This document shows positions 10,461-21,021 of a DNA stretch of 64,000 nucleotides, piece after piece (position 1 is the first letter of the stretch; each line of letters opens with the position of its first letter). Source of the DNA: Musa acuminata AAA Group (lineage: Eukaryota > Streptophyta > Magnoliopsida > Zingiberales > Musaceae); NCBI RefSeq assembly GCF_036884655.1, contig NC_088347.1:12446001-12510000 (forward strand), in the 5' to 3' direction. The position numbers and the translations under genes are program-made. The notes beneath the pieces are model-generated. The model saw only the letters and a program-made list of their open reading frames with translations. It was not told where the DNA came from and searched no databases.

Positions 10461-12727
10461 ATGATTGAACCGATAGAAGAAGAGGTCATTGAACATCCAA
10501 AAGAGAGCCTTGAACATGAAGAAGAAGATGCAGAAGAAGAGCCACAACCGACCAAAGTTACGGTACATAAACTAGCTAGCTACTCAAACCCGCAAACGAT
10601 GAAAATTGGAGGCCTTCTCAAAAAACAACCAATCACTGTTCTTATCGACACGGGCAGTACTACTAACTTCTTAAATAGTAAGCTTGCTGTTCGGATATCA
10701 TTACCTATCGAGAATCGCTGCAGGTTTGATGTTAAGGTCACCGACGGACGGATTTTGAATTGTAATCATAGGCGCTTGCAAGAGAAACTATTGCTGCAGG
10801 ACCAAGAGATAATTGCAGATTTCTTCCTTCTCCCTCTTAACAATCATGAGGCAATGCTCAGAATTAAATGGTTGACAACATTAGGTGATATTTCTTGGAA
10901 TTTTATGAAACTAATTATGAAATTTTACAGTAAGGAGAAACATGTGACATTGCACGGGAAACGTGGGGGCGACATAACAACGATTTGCACACAACAAATG
11001 GAGAATATTTTGCATAAAGCATGCAGCGGCTTTTTGGTACAACTTGAGCAGCAAACTAAGGGAGAGCCAACAGAATTTGAAGATCCAAATCTACTTCCTT
11101 TGCTTACTGAATTTTCAAATATATTTGACGAACCACGCAACCTACCTCTTACCTGTCGGCATGATCATTGTATAATGATTCTTCCAGGCAAATCTTCAGC
11201 AAATGCTCAGCCATATCAGTATCCACATCTCCAGAAGGATGAAATAGAAAGGATTATAAAAGAGATGCTCGAAACAGGAGTTATTCGGCCAAGTTGCAAC
11301 CTCTACTCTTCGCCGGTGCTACTTGTACGCAAGAAGGACGGAACAAGGCGAATATGTGTTGATTACCGAGCTCTCAATGGCATAATCATCAAGGACAAAT
11401 ACTTTATTCCAATAGTAGATGAATTGCTAGATGAAAGGGAGCACAAATCTTTACAAAGCTGGACCTTTGATTCGGGTATCATCAAATACGAGCATGCGAA
11501 GAAGACATACGGAAAACCACCTTTTGAACACACAACAACCATGAATTTTTGCTTTCTTCAACAAAAGGTAGAATATCTTGGGCATATCATATCAGAGGAA
11601 GGTGTGGCAGTAGACCCCTTCAAAATTGGAGTAATGCAAAACTGGCCGACCTTGAGAAACATAAAATTGCTACATGGCTTTCTGGGTTTAACAGGCTACT
11701 ACCGCAAGTTCGTGAAAAACTATAGAAAGATCAGTGCACCACTTACTTCCTTACTAGAAAAAGATGTCTTCCAATGGTTGGACAGAGCCTCCGCTGCCTT
11801 CGACAAACTTAAGGCAGCCATGACGACGACGCTGGTGCTAACACTACCATATTTCAACCGACCCTTCATTATTAAGGCTGACACATCTGGAGTCAGAATT
11901 GGAGCCATTCTCATGCAAGATGGTCGACAACTCGCATACACTAGCAAGGCATTAACTCCCTCCGATCAAAATATGTCAACATATGATAAGGAGATGCTCG
12001 CCATTGTGCGCGCAGCAACGAGGTGGAGATTGTACTTGATCAGACGATACTTTCAAATCAAGACCGACCATAAAAGCCTAAAATATCTCTTGGAGCAGAA
12101 GATATCTTCCCCCGAGCAGCAAAAATGGGTAACAAAACTTCTTGGATTTGATTTTGAAATAACTTACAAAAAGGGGAAAGAGAATGTTCTTGCAGATGCG
12201 CTTTCGCAACTACCCGAGCAAGTTGAGGTTTCGACCGTTTCACTTCCAACCAGCGACTTCTTGAGGATATTAAGATGGAATGGCAGGAAGATTCAGATAT
12301 TAGTAAGATTATAAAAAAATTGGAGGAAGCACCAAGCCCCATGGCTCATTACAATTGGGACTCAAAAGAATTACACTATAAAGGATGCATTGTGCTTGTG
12401 ACAAATTCTACTTGCATCTTCAATAGCAGATTTTGGACAAAGTTATTCTATATGCAGGGTACTAAATTGAAAAGGAGTACGACATATCACCCACAAACCA
12501 ACAGCCAACCGGAAGTTTTAAATAGGTGCTTGGAGACAGCCCAAAGCCACCCACCAAATATGACTACCCAAAGAGAACTCGAGACCCAGCCAAGTGCCAT
12601 TATTGATCGACGGATCGTGACTCGACGACGACGACCCACTAATGAAGTGCTAATACAGTGGGCGAACCTACCAAAAGAAGATGCCGCTTGGGAGAACTAT
12701 GACGACTTGAAGATCAAATTCCCATAA
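10461..12727 (+). pseudogene. Gyp2 protease-pol remnant
   Basis: A long open frame (10461-12314) covers protease (IDTGSTTNF), RT start (NLYSSPVLLVRKKDGTRRI), a stretch read out of frame, LGHII, RNase H (DKEMLAIVRA) and the start of the post-RNase H linker. One C is missing near 12262 compared with Gyp3 (TTCTT versus TTCCTT), shifting into the frame 12275-12727 that holds the C-terminal part and chromodomain-like tail (VLIQWANLPKEDAAWE). The RT YxDD box and the integrase core are deleted at the same points as in Gyp1 and Gyp3. Confidence 0.85.
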
Positions 12728-12777
12728 TTCATGAATCATCAGCCTCGAGGACAAGGCTGATTTGAAGAGGGCGGGTC

Positions 12778-13216
12778 TGTTAGGACTCTAGCTTGGAGAG
12801 TCCTAATTGAGAGGGACATTCATGTAAAAATGTTAGGACTCTAACTAGGAGAGTCCTAATTGAGAGGGACATTCTGTTAGGACTATAGCTAGGAGAGTCC
12901 TAATTGTGAGGGGCATTCATGTAGGAGGTTTTTTCTTAGAGAAGAATTAGGAGTTGTAAGGGAATAGGAGTCTTGAGTAGGAGTTCTATTAGGAGTTGGT
13001 TAGAAGTAAGAGTCTTAAGTAGGAGTCCTATTAGGAGTTAGGGTTTAGAAGCCCTATAAATAGCCATGTATTCCTTCTCTTTTCTTAAGCAATAGATGAA
13101 TCTTTTCTGCAGCCTTTGAGCAGCAACTTGGAGGGAGGAACCCCTATAGAGTTCCAAGGAGGCCGATCCCCTAAAGAGATCAACCCCAAAGTTTAGAATC
13201 TGCAAGGGTTATAACA
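12778..13216 (+). repeat. Gyp2 3' LTR (439 bp)
   Basis: Same length as the 5' LTR and almost identical to it (for example CTAACTAGG for CTAGCTAGG in the second hairpin unit, and ACTATAGC in the third), which suggests a recent insertion. Confidence 0.92.
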
Positions 13217-13265
13217 CCACCAATAGAAGATGCCACTTGGGAGAACTATGACGACTTGAATATCA
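13217..13265. other. Foldback junction between Gyp2 and Gyp3
   Basis: About 40 bp (from ACCAATAGAAGATGCC) are plus-strand gypsy chromodomain-tail sequence, closer to Gyp1 (6219-6260) than to Gyp2. A few filler bases (TATCATA) follow, then the minus-strand LTR of Gyp3 begins mid-sequence near its TATA box. This is a rearrangement scar, not a clean insertion. Confidence 0.75.
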
Positions 13266-13550
13266 TATTTATAGGGCTTCTAAACCCTAACTCCTAATAG
13301 GACTCCTACTTAAGACTCTTACTTCTAACCAACTCCTAATAGAACTCCTACTCAAGACTCCTATTCCCTTACAACTCCTAATTCTTCTCTAAGAAAAAAC
13401 CTCCTACATGAATGCCCCTCACAATTAGGACTCTCCTAGCTAGAGTCCTAACAGAATGTCCCTCTCAATTAGGACTCTCCTAGCTAGAGTCCTAACATTT
13501 TTACATGAATGTCCCTCTCAATTATGACTCTCCAAGATAGAGTCCTAACA
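13266..13550 (-). repeat. Gyp3 3' LTR, truncated (285 bp)
   Basis: It retains U3 with three hairpin units and the region up to the TATA box; the outer part is lost at the foldback junction. It abuts the PPT complement GACCCGCCCTCTT at 13551. Confidence 0.85.
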
Positions 13551-13600
13551 GACCCGCCCTCTTCAAATCAGCCTTGTCCTCGAGGCTGATGATTCATGAA

Positions 13601-15988
13601 TTATGGGAATTTGATCTTCAAGTCGTCATAGTTCTCCCAAGCGGCATCTTCTTTTGGTAGGTTCGCCCACTGTATTAGCACTTCATTAGTGGGTCGTCGT
13701 CGTCGAGTCACGATCCGTCGATCAATAATGGCACTTGGCTGGGTCTCGAGTTCTCTTTGGGTAGTCATATTTGATGGGTGGCTTTGGGCTGTCTCCAAGC
13801 ACCTATTTAAAACTTCCGGTTGGCTGTTGGTTTGTGGGTGATATGTTGTACTCCTTTTCAATTTAGTACCCTGCATATAGAATAACTTTGTCCAAAATCT
13901 GCTATTGAAGATGCAAGTAGAATTTGTCACAAGCACAATGCGTCCCTTATAGTGTAATTCTTTTGAGTCCCAATTGTAATGAGCCATGGGGCTTGGTGCT
14001 TCCTCCAATTTTTTTATAATCTTACTAATATCTGAATCTTCTTGCCATTCCATCTTAATATCCTCAAGGAAGTCGCTGGTCGGAAGTGAAACGGTCGAAA
14101 CTTCAACTTGCTCGGGTAGTTGCGAAAGCGCATCTGCAAGAACATTCTCTTTCCCCTTTTTGTAAGTTATTTCAAAATCAAATCCAAGAAGTTTTGTTAC
14201 CCATTTTTGCTGCTCGGGGGAAGATATCTTCTGCTCCAAGAGATATTTTTGGCTTTTATGGTCGGTCTTGATTTGAAAGTATCGTCTGATCAAGTACAAT
14301 CTCCACCTCGTTGCTGCGCGCACAATGGCGAGCATCTCCTTATCATATGTTGACATATTTTGATCAGAGGGAGATAATGCCTTGCTAGTGTATGCGAGTT
14401 GTCGACCATCTTGCATGAGAATGGCTCCAATTCTGACTCCAGATGTGTCGGCCTTAATAATGAAGGGTCGGTTGAAATCTGGTAGTGTTAGCACTAGCCT
14501 CGTCGTCATGGCTGCCTTAAGTTTGTCGAAGGCAGCGGAGGCTCTGTCCAACCATTGGAAGACATCTTTTTCTAGTAAGGAAGTAAGTGGTGCACTGATC
14601 TTTCCATAGTTTTTCACGAACTTGCGGTAGTAGCCTGTTAAACCCAGAAAGCCATGTAGCAATTTTATGTTTCTCAAGGTCGGCCAGTTTTGCATTACTC
14701 CAATTTTGAAGGGGTCTACTGCCACACCTTCCTCTGATATGATATGCCCAAGATATTCCACCTTTTGTTGAAGAAAGCAAAAATTCATGGTTGTTGTGTG
14801 TTCAAAAGGTGGTTTTCCGTATGTCTTCTTCGCATGCTCGTATTTGATGATACCCGGATCAAAGGTCCAGCTTTGTAAAGATTTGTGCTCCCTTTCATCT
14901 AGCAATTCATCTACTATTGGAATAAAGTATTTGTCCTTGATGATTATGCCATTGAGAGCTCGGTAATCAACACATATTCGCCTTGTTCCGTCCTTCTTGC
15001 GTACAAGTAGCACCGGCGAAGAGTAGAGGTTGCAACTTGGCCGAATAACTCCTGTTTCAAGCATCTCTTTTATAATCCTTTTTATTTCATCCTTCTGGAG
15101 ATGTGGATACTGATATGGCTGAGCATTTGCTGAAGATTTGCCTGGAAGAATCATTATACAATGATCATGCCGACAGGTAAGAGGTAGGTTGCGCGGTTCG
15201 TCAAATATATTTGAAAATTCAGTAAGCAAAGGAAGTAGATTTGGATCTTCAAATTCTGTTGGCTCTCCCTTAGTTTGCTGCTCAAGTTGTACCAAAAAGC
15301 CGCTGCATGTTTTATGCAAAATATTCTCCATTTGTTGTGTGCAAATCGTTGTTATGTCGCCCCCACGTTTCCCGTGCAATGTCACATGTTTCTCCTTACT
15401 GTAAAATTTCATAATTAGTTTCATAAAATTCCAAGAAATATCACCTAATGTTGTCAACCATTTAATTCTGAGCATGGCCTCATGATTGTTAAGAGGGAGA
15501 AGGAAGAAATCTGCAATTATCTCTTGGTCCTGCAGCAATAGTTTCTCCTGCAAGCGCCTATGATCACAATTCAAAATCCGTCCGTCTGTGACCTTAACAT
15601 CAAACCTGCAGCGATTCTCGATAGGTAATGATATCCGAACAGCAAGCTTACTATTTAAGAAGTTAGTAGTACTGCCCGTGTCGATAAGAACAGTGATTGG
15701 TTGTTTTTTTAGAAGGCCTCCAATTTTCATCGTTTGCGGGTTTGAGTAGCTAGCTAGTGTATGTACCGTAACTTCGGTCGGTTGTGGCTCTTCTTCTGCA
15801 TCTTCTTCTTCATGTTCAAGGCTCTCTTTTGGATGTTCAATGACCTCTTCTTCTATCGGTTCAATCATAAGAAGTCCCCCTTTAATACAGCGATGCTCAC
15901 GGCTCCACGGCTCGTCACAATGCCAACATAACCCCTTCGCATATCGCTCCCGAAGCTCTTCTCTTGTTAACCTCTTTAGTGTAGGGAC
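13601..15988 (-). CDS. Gyp3 protease-pol frame, open but lacking RT and integrase catalytic cores
   Basis: The frame is open over 755 codons from Met 15868 to 13601, and open up to the stop at 15989-15991. Order: knuckle LCWHCDEPWSREHRC (upstream of 15868), acidic linker, protease IDTGSTTNF, RT start, an out-of-frame RT stretch, LGHII, RNase H (IKADTSG, STYDKEMLAIV), linker, remnant of integrase end (TTYHPQTNSQPEVLNRCLE) and chromodomain-like tail (VLIQWANLP). The YxDD box and the integrase zinc finger and catalytic core are deleted. A 1-nt shift and the deletion junction compensate, so the frame stays open. It cannot encode a working RT or integrase. Confidence 0.85.
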   Translation of the reverse strand, partial: VPTLKRLTREELRERYAKGLCWHCDEPWSREHRCIKGGLLMIEPIEEEVIEHPKESLEHEEEDAEEEPQPTEVTVHTLASYSNPQTMKIGGLLKKQPITVLIDTGSTTNFLNSKLAVRISLPIENRCRFDVKVTDGRILNCDHRRLQEKLLLQDQEIIADFFLLPLNNHEAMLRIKWLTTLGDISWNFMKLIMKFYSKEKHVTLHGKRGGDITTICTQQMENILHKTCSGFLVQLEQQTKGEPTEFEDPNLLPLLTEFSNIFDEPRNLPLTCRHDHCIMILPGKSSANAQPYQYPHLQKDEIKRIIKEMLETGVIRPSCNLYSSPVLLVRKKDGTRRICVDYRALNGIIIKDKYFIPIVDELLDEREHKSLQSWTFDPGIIKYEHAKKTYGKPPFEHTTTMNFCFLQQKVEYLGHIISEEGVAVDPFKIGVMQNWPTLRNIKLLHGFLGLTGYYRKFVKNYGKISAPLTSLLEKDVFQWLDRASAAFDKLKAAMTTRLVLTLPDFNRPFIIKADTSGVRIGAILMQDGRQLAYTSKALSPSDQNMSTYDKEMLAIVRAATRWRLYLIRRYFQIKTDHKSQKYLLEQKISSPEQQKWVTKLLGFDFEITYKKGKENVLADALSQLPEQVEVSTVSLPTSDFLEDIKMEWQEDSDISKIIKKLEEAPSPMAHYNWDSKELHYKGRIVLVTNSTCIFNSRFWTKLFYMQGTKLKRSTTYHPQTNSQPEVLNRCLETAQSHPSNMTTQRELETQPSAIIDRRIVTRRRRPTNEVLIQWANLPKEDAAWENYDDLKIKFP

Positions 15989-16741
15989 TTAGTCGACAGT
16001 AGGGGGGGCTAAGGGCTTCAATATTACTGGTTGAGGAGAGACCCTAGTCCTCCGAGCTTCATGGTTCAATTGCTCCTCTTGATGTCGTGCGAAAGAGATG
16101 GCTGCCATAAGCGTATACGGTTGTCGCGCTTTAACTTCTCCTCGGATCTCTGGCTTCAAGCCCTCTATGAAGGTCCACAATAGCTGTTTTTGAGACCAAT
16201 CATGAGTTTGATTAGCTAACCTTTCAAACCTGGTTTGGTACTCCTGAATGGTGGAGGTTTGTTGGATCTTTGCTAGTTGTTCGTCAATATTCTCGTAATC
16301 AATTGGTCTGAAGCGAATCAGCAATCCTTCTTTGAATTGTCGCCATGAAAGGACTCCATAAGTATGTTCAAACCAGTCAAACCACTGTATAGCATCCCCT
16401 TCAAGATGTATAGTTGCAATTTTTACCATAGATACATCCGCGGTTTTGTGGTACCGAAAATATCGCTCCGCGCGCGAGATCCAACCAATCGGGTCTCCTT
16501 CTTCCCATCTAGGGAAGTCCACTCTCATGCATGGATAGTTGGGGTTGGTCATAGAGCTTCCCCTCTCTTGGAAGTCATATCTTCGGGGTTGGTGTGATTG
16601 GGCAAAGCTCTCTCCTTGATGTGATTTCTTCGGGCTTAGTGGTTGGCCCAATCTGAGTTCGGTAAAGAGCGTCCGAATCTTATCCTCCATTCGCGCCTCC
16701 AAGGCTTCGAATTTAGCATCGATTGCCTCCTTAGATGCCAT
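15989..16741 (-). CDS. Gyp3 gag
   Basis: Starts at ATG 16741 (MASKEAIDAKFEAL); the upstream extension is only through TTG. It holds an intact capsid core (RVDFPRWEEGDPIGWISRAE, HLEGDAIQWFDWFE) and ends at TAA 15989-15991, where Gyp1 has a Gln codon. The frame then continues in register into the knuckle and protease, so the TAA is probably a nonsense change that removes the nucleocapsid knuckle from Gag. The capsid domain could still be made. Confidence 0.85.
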   Translation of the reverse strand: MASKEAIDAKFEALEARMEDKIRTLFTELRLGQPLSPKKSHQGESFAQSHQPRRYDFQERGSSMTNPNYPCMRVDFPRWEEGDPIGWISRAERYFRYHKTADVSMVKIATIHLEGDAIQWFDWFEHTYGVLSWRQFKEGLLIRFRPIDYENIDEQLAKIQQTSTIQEYQTRFERLANQTHDWSQKQLLWTFIEGLKPEIRGEVKARQPYTLMAAISFARHQEEQLNHEARRTRVSPQPVILKPLAPPTVD

Positions 16742-18075
16742 AGTATATGCCTCCAAATCTATGATGTTAAGATCTCTCTTTTGTTGTCAGGTTAAAGGCA
16801 TGTATAGGTTGAGAGAAGTGATGGTCGAAAGGGTTGGTGGATTGGTGGATGTAGGCTGCGGTTTAGGCTTGTTTTGTGGGTGTTTTGGGTGCAGTTTGAG
16901 GGTGTGGTTTAGTAGAGTTTTAGGGCTGTGGATGAAAGTTTTAGATCTGTGGTAGATGGTAGCAAAGGTTTGACAGAAATCCGTGGAAGTTGCAGCAAGT
17001 ATGTGCTGTCTTGTAAGAGTAGAATTGTCGTCGAAGAAACAACGGTTTCTCGACGTAATTTCCACCAAAAACTTGAGAGAATTGAGGAGGGAATTGATAG
17101 AAAAATCACAATTTATATGACAGCAAGGATATCTAATTTAATCAAGAAAATTTTGGCAGTATAACAGCAAGGAAATTGGTGCAAGTTGCAATTGCAGAAT
17201 TATCGTTGAAAAATTTCAGCGGGTTACGATGAAAATTTGAAGCAACATAGAATCATTTTTAGAGTTGAATTTCTTCATAGATCAATCTTAAATGGAAGCC
17301 AAGATGATCTATGAAGTGTATAAGAAATTTCATTCAAAAAATATTGCAAATAGATGGGTTAAGGCAACGATATGCAACTTAAATTTTCTGCAGCATAGAT
17401 TTTCAAGTGTAGCAGATTGGACAAAAAAGATCAGTAGTTTATATTGATAATTTTTTGATGAAACTACAGAGAAATCTACTGTTAGGAAGTGTCAAAGATG
17501 TCATGAAAATTTCGTAGAAATTTGGATAGAAAAACCACAGTAGCAAGATCAAACAGACGGTGCTATGCGGCTTGAATTCTGCAATTCAAGTGCAGCAGAT
17601 TGGACATAAAAGATCAGTAGTTTATATTGAGAATTTTTTCATGAAACCAAAGGGAAATCCACTGTTAAGAAGTGTCAAAGATGTCATAAATCTTTCGTAG
17701 AAATTTGGATAGAAAAATCACAGTAGCAAGATCAAACAGATGGTGCTATGCGGCTGGAATTCTGCAATGTATCTTTCGTCGTAGAGATAAAAACTTTGTG
17801 ACGAAAAGTTTATGCAGCAATATAGGAACGATTTTTTTTTTTTTTTTTGGATTTTCGAATAAGGATAACTAAATTGCAGCAGCAGTAAGGTAGGAAACCA
17901 GAACCTGTTGCAATTCACGGGGAGATCAAAGGATGATCCGTGGTGGTGGAGATGATGACGGAATTCGGTGACGATCTTTTATGCAATTGTGGGAATTGCT
18001 TTGGATGGTTGTAGAGGGTTGATGGATGGCTGTGGAAGGGCAGCGAGACGCCAAGAACGCTGCTCTGATACCAGG
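16742..18075 (-). other. Gyp3 leader and PBS
   Basis: Untranslated leader with the two tandem units, a run of 16 T near 17830 and the PBS complement GCTCTGATACCA at 18062-18073, adjoining the LTR. No coding region recognised. Confidence 0.8.
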
Positions 18076-18470
18076 TGTTAGAACCCTTGTAGATTCTAAA
18101 CTTTGGGGTTGATCTCTTTAGGGGATCGGCCTCCTTGGAACTCTATAGGGGTTCCTCCCTCCAAGTTGCTGCTCAAAGGCTGCAGAAAAGATTCATCTAT
18201 TGCATAAGAAAAGAGAAGGAATACATGGCTATTTATAGGGCTTCTAAACCCTAACTCCTAATAGGACTCCTACTTAAGACTCTTACTTCTAACCAACTCC
18301 TAATATAACTCCTACTCAAGACTCCTATTCCCTTACAACTCCTAATTCTTCTCTAAAAAAAAACCTCCTACATGAATGCCCCTCACAATTAGGACTCTCC
18401 TAGCTAGAGTCCTAACATTTTTACATGAATGTCCCTCTCAATTAGGACTCTCCAAGCTGGAGTCCTAACA
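18076..18470 (-). repeat. LTR shared by Gyp3 (as 5' LTR) and Gyp4 (as 3' LTR), 395 bp
   Basis: On its left is a PBS (18062-18073); on its right a PPT complement (18471 onward). A single LTR therefore joins two internal regions in the same orientation, the signature of LTR-LTR recombination between elements. It has two hairpin units while the Gyp3 3' LTR has three. Confidence 0.85.
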
Positions 18471-18910
18471 GACCCGCCCTCTTCAAATCAGCCTTGTCCT
18501 CGAGGCTGATGATTCATGAATTCTAGGAATTTGATCTTCAAGTCGTCATAGTTCTCCCAAGTGGCATATTCTTTTGGTAGGTTCGCCCACTGTATTAGCA
18601 CTTCATTAATGGGTCGTCGTCGTCGAGTCACGATCCGTCGATCAATAATGGCACTTGGCTGGGTCTGGAGTTCTCTTTGGGTAGTCATATTTGGTGGGTG
18701 GCTTTGGGCTGTCTCCAAGCACCTGTTTAAAACTTTCGGTTGGCTGTTGGTTTGTGGGTGATATGTCGTACTCCTTTTCAATTTAGTACCCTTATAGTGT
18801 AATTCTTTTGAGTCCCAATTGTAATGAGCCATGGGCTTTGTGCTTCCTCCAATTTTTTTTATAATCTTACTAGTATATGAATCTTCCTGCCATTCCATCT
18901 TAATATCCTC
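18471..18910 (-). pseudogene. Gyp4 pol C-terminal remnant
   Basis: PPT complement, then a minus-strand frame (18488-18910) with the chromodomain-like tail (VLIQWANLPKEYATWE) and linker. Unlike Gyp3 it lacks the segment between LHYKG and TKLKRSTTYH, an extra deletion of about 28 codons. It is cut at 18910 by the truncated LTR of Sirevirus B, and the rest of Gyp4 is at 25674-26761. Confidence 0.8.
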
Positions 18911-20050
18911 AACTACGATAACCAGAAAACACAAAGCGAGAATACCGGAGTCAAGTTCGATGGACGTTTAAGAGTCCGAAGAATCGTCGGAGATGCTGCC
19001 AGAACCAACCGAGAAGAAATCGGGAACCTGTCGGAATTTTCGGAAGTTCGCCGAAGAGATCGTCGGAGGTTCACGGAGATCACCGAGAAGGCTCGGCTAC
19101 TCATTAAAGTCATCACAAGTTCGGGAGCTTGCTAGAAGCCCGTCAGCAGAAAGTTCGTCGGAAAGCTCGCCAGAACAAGACTCGACGTTCGCGGTTGAAA
19201 ATTTGCTTAGGATGTGTTTTGGTTATGTAGTCCACTTGTAATTAGGACTAGGATTAAGATATAATCCTATATCCTGGTTAGGGGCCAACTGGGCCCAAAG
19301 TCAGAGTTGGTTTAGGCTAAAAATTAAGCTAAACCAGCGAACTAGAGAGCCAAGATTGAAGCCCAACTAGTGGCTGAAAACACTGTAGTCGGGCTGAAAA
19401 CACTGTAGGCGGTGGCACCGCCTAGCTGGGCGGTGACACCTCCTGGCTGGGCGGTGGCACCGCTTGGCTGGGCGGTGGCACCTCCAGCAGCGGGAACCCA
19501 AAGAGAATTCAAATTTTGAAACCCAAATTTGAATCCTCTTGAGGCCTATAAATACCCCTCAAATCTCAGCTGAGAGAATAACTTTTTGAGCAGCAAGAGT
19601 TTGAAAGAAAGGTCTTAGAAAAGTTTTAGCTTGTCTTCTTTTCAATTTGCTAGTGTTCACCTCATCTCTTCTCGAAAATCTGTAAGAGAGTGAACCGCTT
19701 GTAAAAGAGTTGTAAGAGGGGTATTTACCCTTCCATTTCAAGAGATTTGCTAGTGGAAGGTGGGAGCCTCATCGAAGAGGGGCCTCGCAAGTGGAGTAGG
19801 TCATTTGACCGAACCACTCTAAAATCGACGTGATTCTTGGTTTGCATTTCATTATTGCTATTTACATTATTGCAAACCTTCTTATATGCTTTAAGTTCCT
19901 TATTACTTTTGCTGCGCATATTTAAGAATACGCTTTCAAGATTAAGCTTTTCAAGTTCCGTTCTTATCGTACGAAAGATTTTCTAAAACCGAAGTTTTAA
20001 TCCGCTGCACTAATTCACCCCCCCCTCTTAGTGCCACTCCGATCCTAACA
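18911..20050 (+). repeat. Sirevirus B 5' LTR, 5'-truncated (1140 bp)
   Basis: The match to the 3' LTR starts at AACTACGATAACCAG. Palindromes such as GGCGGTGGCACCGCC lie at 19408-19495, a TATA box in the context CCTATAAATACCCC near 19548 and a run of C near 20018. It ends CTAACA. It is about 44 bp shorter than the 3' LTR within the palindrome array. Confidence 0.88.
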
Positions 20051-20052
20051 AT

Positions 20053-20065
20053 TGGTATCAGAGCC
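20053..20065 (+). other. Sirevirus B primer binding site
   Basis: TGGTATCAGAGCC, 2 nt after the LTR, matches the iMet tRNA end. Confidence 0.9.
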
Positions 20066-20100
20066 ACGGTTTTCTACTTTGGTTTAACACCCAAATAGAA

Positions 20101-21021
20101 ATGGCTCTTTATGGCTTTCAAGAGGGTCACTCTCTCATTCGTCCTCCCTTTTTCAATGGGACGGACTACACTTGTTGGAAAACTCGAATGAGAGTTTTCT
20201 TACTTTCTTTGGATTTGAATTTATGGGACATAGTCGAAAATGGATTTGAAATGTCTTCTCTCCCAATGAACCATTGGAATGATTTGGAGAAGAAGATGTT
20301 TTCTTTAAATGCAAAGGCTATGAATGCCTTATATTGTGCACTTGACAAAAGTGAATTTAATCGCGTTTCGATGTGTGACTCGGCTTTTGATATTTGGAGA
20401 ACTCTAGAGGTCACTCATGAAGGCACTAGCCGAGTGAAAGAGTCCAAAATCAATATTCTTGTGCATTCTTACGAACTTTTCCGGATGAAACCAAGTGAGT
20501 CCATCGGAGACATGTACACCCGGTTCACGGATGTCATCAATGGACTCAAAGCTCTTGGTAAAAGTTTTTCTAATTTTGAACTAGTCACTAAAATCTTAAG
20601 ATCCCTTCCAAAAAGTTGGGATCCAAAAGTTACGGCCATTCAAGAGGCCAAGGACCTTAAAACATTCCCTCTCGAAGAACTTATTGGGTCTCTAATGACC
20701 TACGAAATGAACAATGTGACAAAAAAGAAACTCGAGGACAACCTTCCAAATGATAGGAAGGATTTGGGACATAGAACACATGAAGACCACTCGAGCATAA
20801 GCTCAAGTGATGGTGAACTTAAACTACAAATGAAACAAAAATTAAAAAGCAAAAAGAATGGAACTACTTGCTTTGAACGCAAGAAGAACAAAAGTTGGGA
20901 TGAATTGAGCTCTTCCGAAGACGAGGAGAAAATCAAGAAAGGCGAGGTGGCAAACTATGCCTCACCCTCTTACAACAATGAGGTAATCAAAATCCCACTA
21001 ATTTATTTCGAAATTACATAA
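20101..21021 (+). CDS. Sirevirus B Gag (306 aa, zinc knuckle deleted)
   Basis: ATG 20101 follows the PBS by 35 nt and begins MALYGFQEGHSLIRPPFFNG. The capsid region of the copia UBN2 Gag type is intact: TYWKTRM-like start, LNAKAMNAL, the FDIWRTLEVTHEG block, LPKSWDPKVTAIQEAKDL and EELIGSLMTYE. Compared with the Gag at 54750, the segment carrying the CCHC knuckle is missing: TTCFERKKNKSWDELSSSEDEE joins the residues either side of it. The C-terminal second knuckle and coiled-coil part are also gone. The frame is free of stops. It could assemble as a capsid but lacks the usual RNA-binding motif. Confidence 0.85.
   Translation: MALYGFQEGHSLIRPPFFNGTDYTCWKTRMRVFLLSLDLNLWDIVENGFEMSSLPMNHWNDLEKKMFSLNAKAMNALYCALDKSEFNRVSMCDSAFDIWRTLEVTHEGTSRVKESKINILVHSYELFRMKPSESIGDMYTRFTDVINGLKALGKSFSNFELVTKILRSLPKSWDPKVTAIQEAKDLKTFPLEELIGSLMTYEMNNVTKKKLEDNLPNDRKDLGHRTHEDHSSISSSDGELKLQMKQKLKSKKNGTTCFERKKNKSWDELSSSEDEEKIKKGEVANYASPSYNNEVIKIPLIYFEIT

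Larger units (their letters stand above)
7816..13216 (+). mobile_element. Gyp2: Ty3/gypsy element, same family as Gyp1
   Basis: Both LTRs are 439 bp, with PBS, leader, gag, protease, RT/RNase H remnant, chromodomain-like tail and PPT. The left flank is TGCAG and the right flank CCACC, so the expected 5-bp duplication is absent and the right boundary is rearranged. It lies head-to-head with Gyp3 and is nearly identical to it. Confidence 0.92.
13266..18470 (-). mobile_element. Gyp3: inverted Ty3/gypsy element with truncated 3' LTR
   Basis: Minus-strand order from 18470 leftwards: 5' LTR, PBS, leader, gag, protease-pol, PPT and a 3' LTR lacking its R-U5 end. It has the best preserved coding frame of the family, with a single stop between gag and pol. 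With Gyp2 it forms an inverted repeat with arms of about 5.2 kb around a spacer of about 50 bp. No target duplication can be assigned because both ends are rearranged. Confidence 0.9.
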
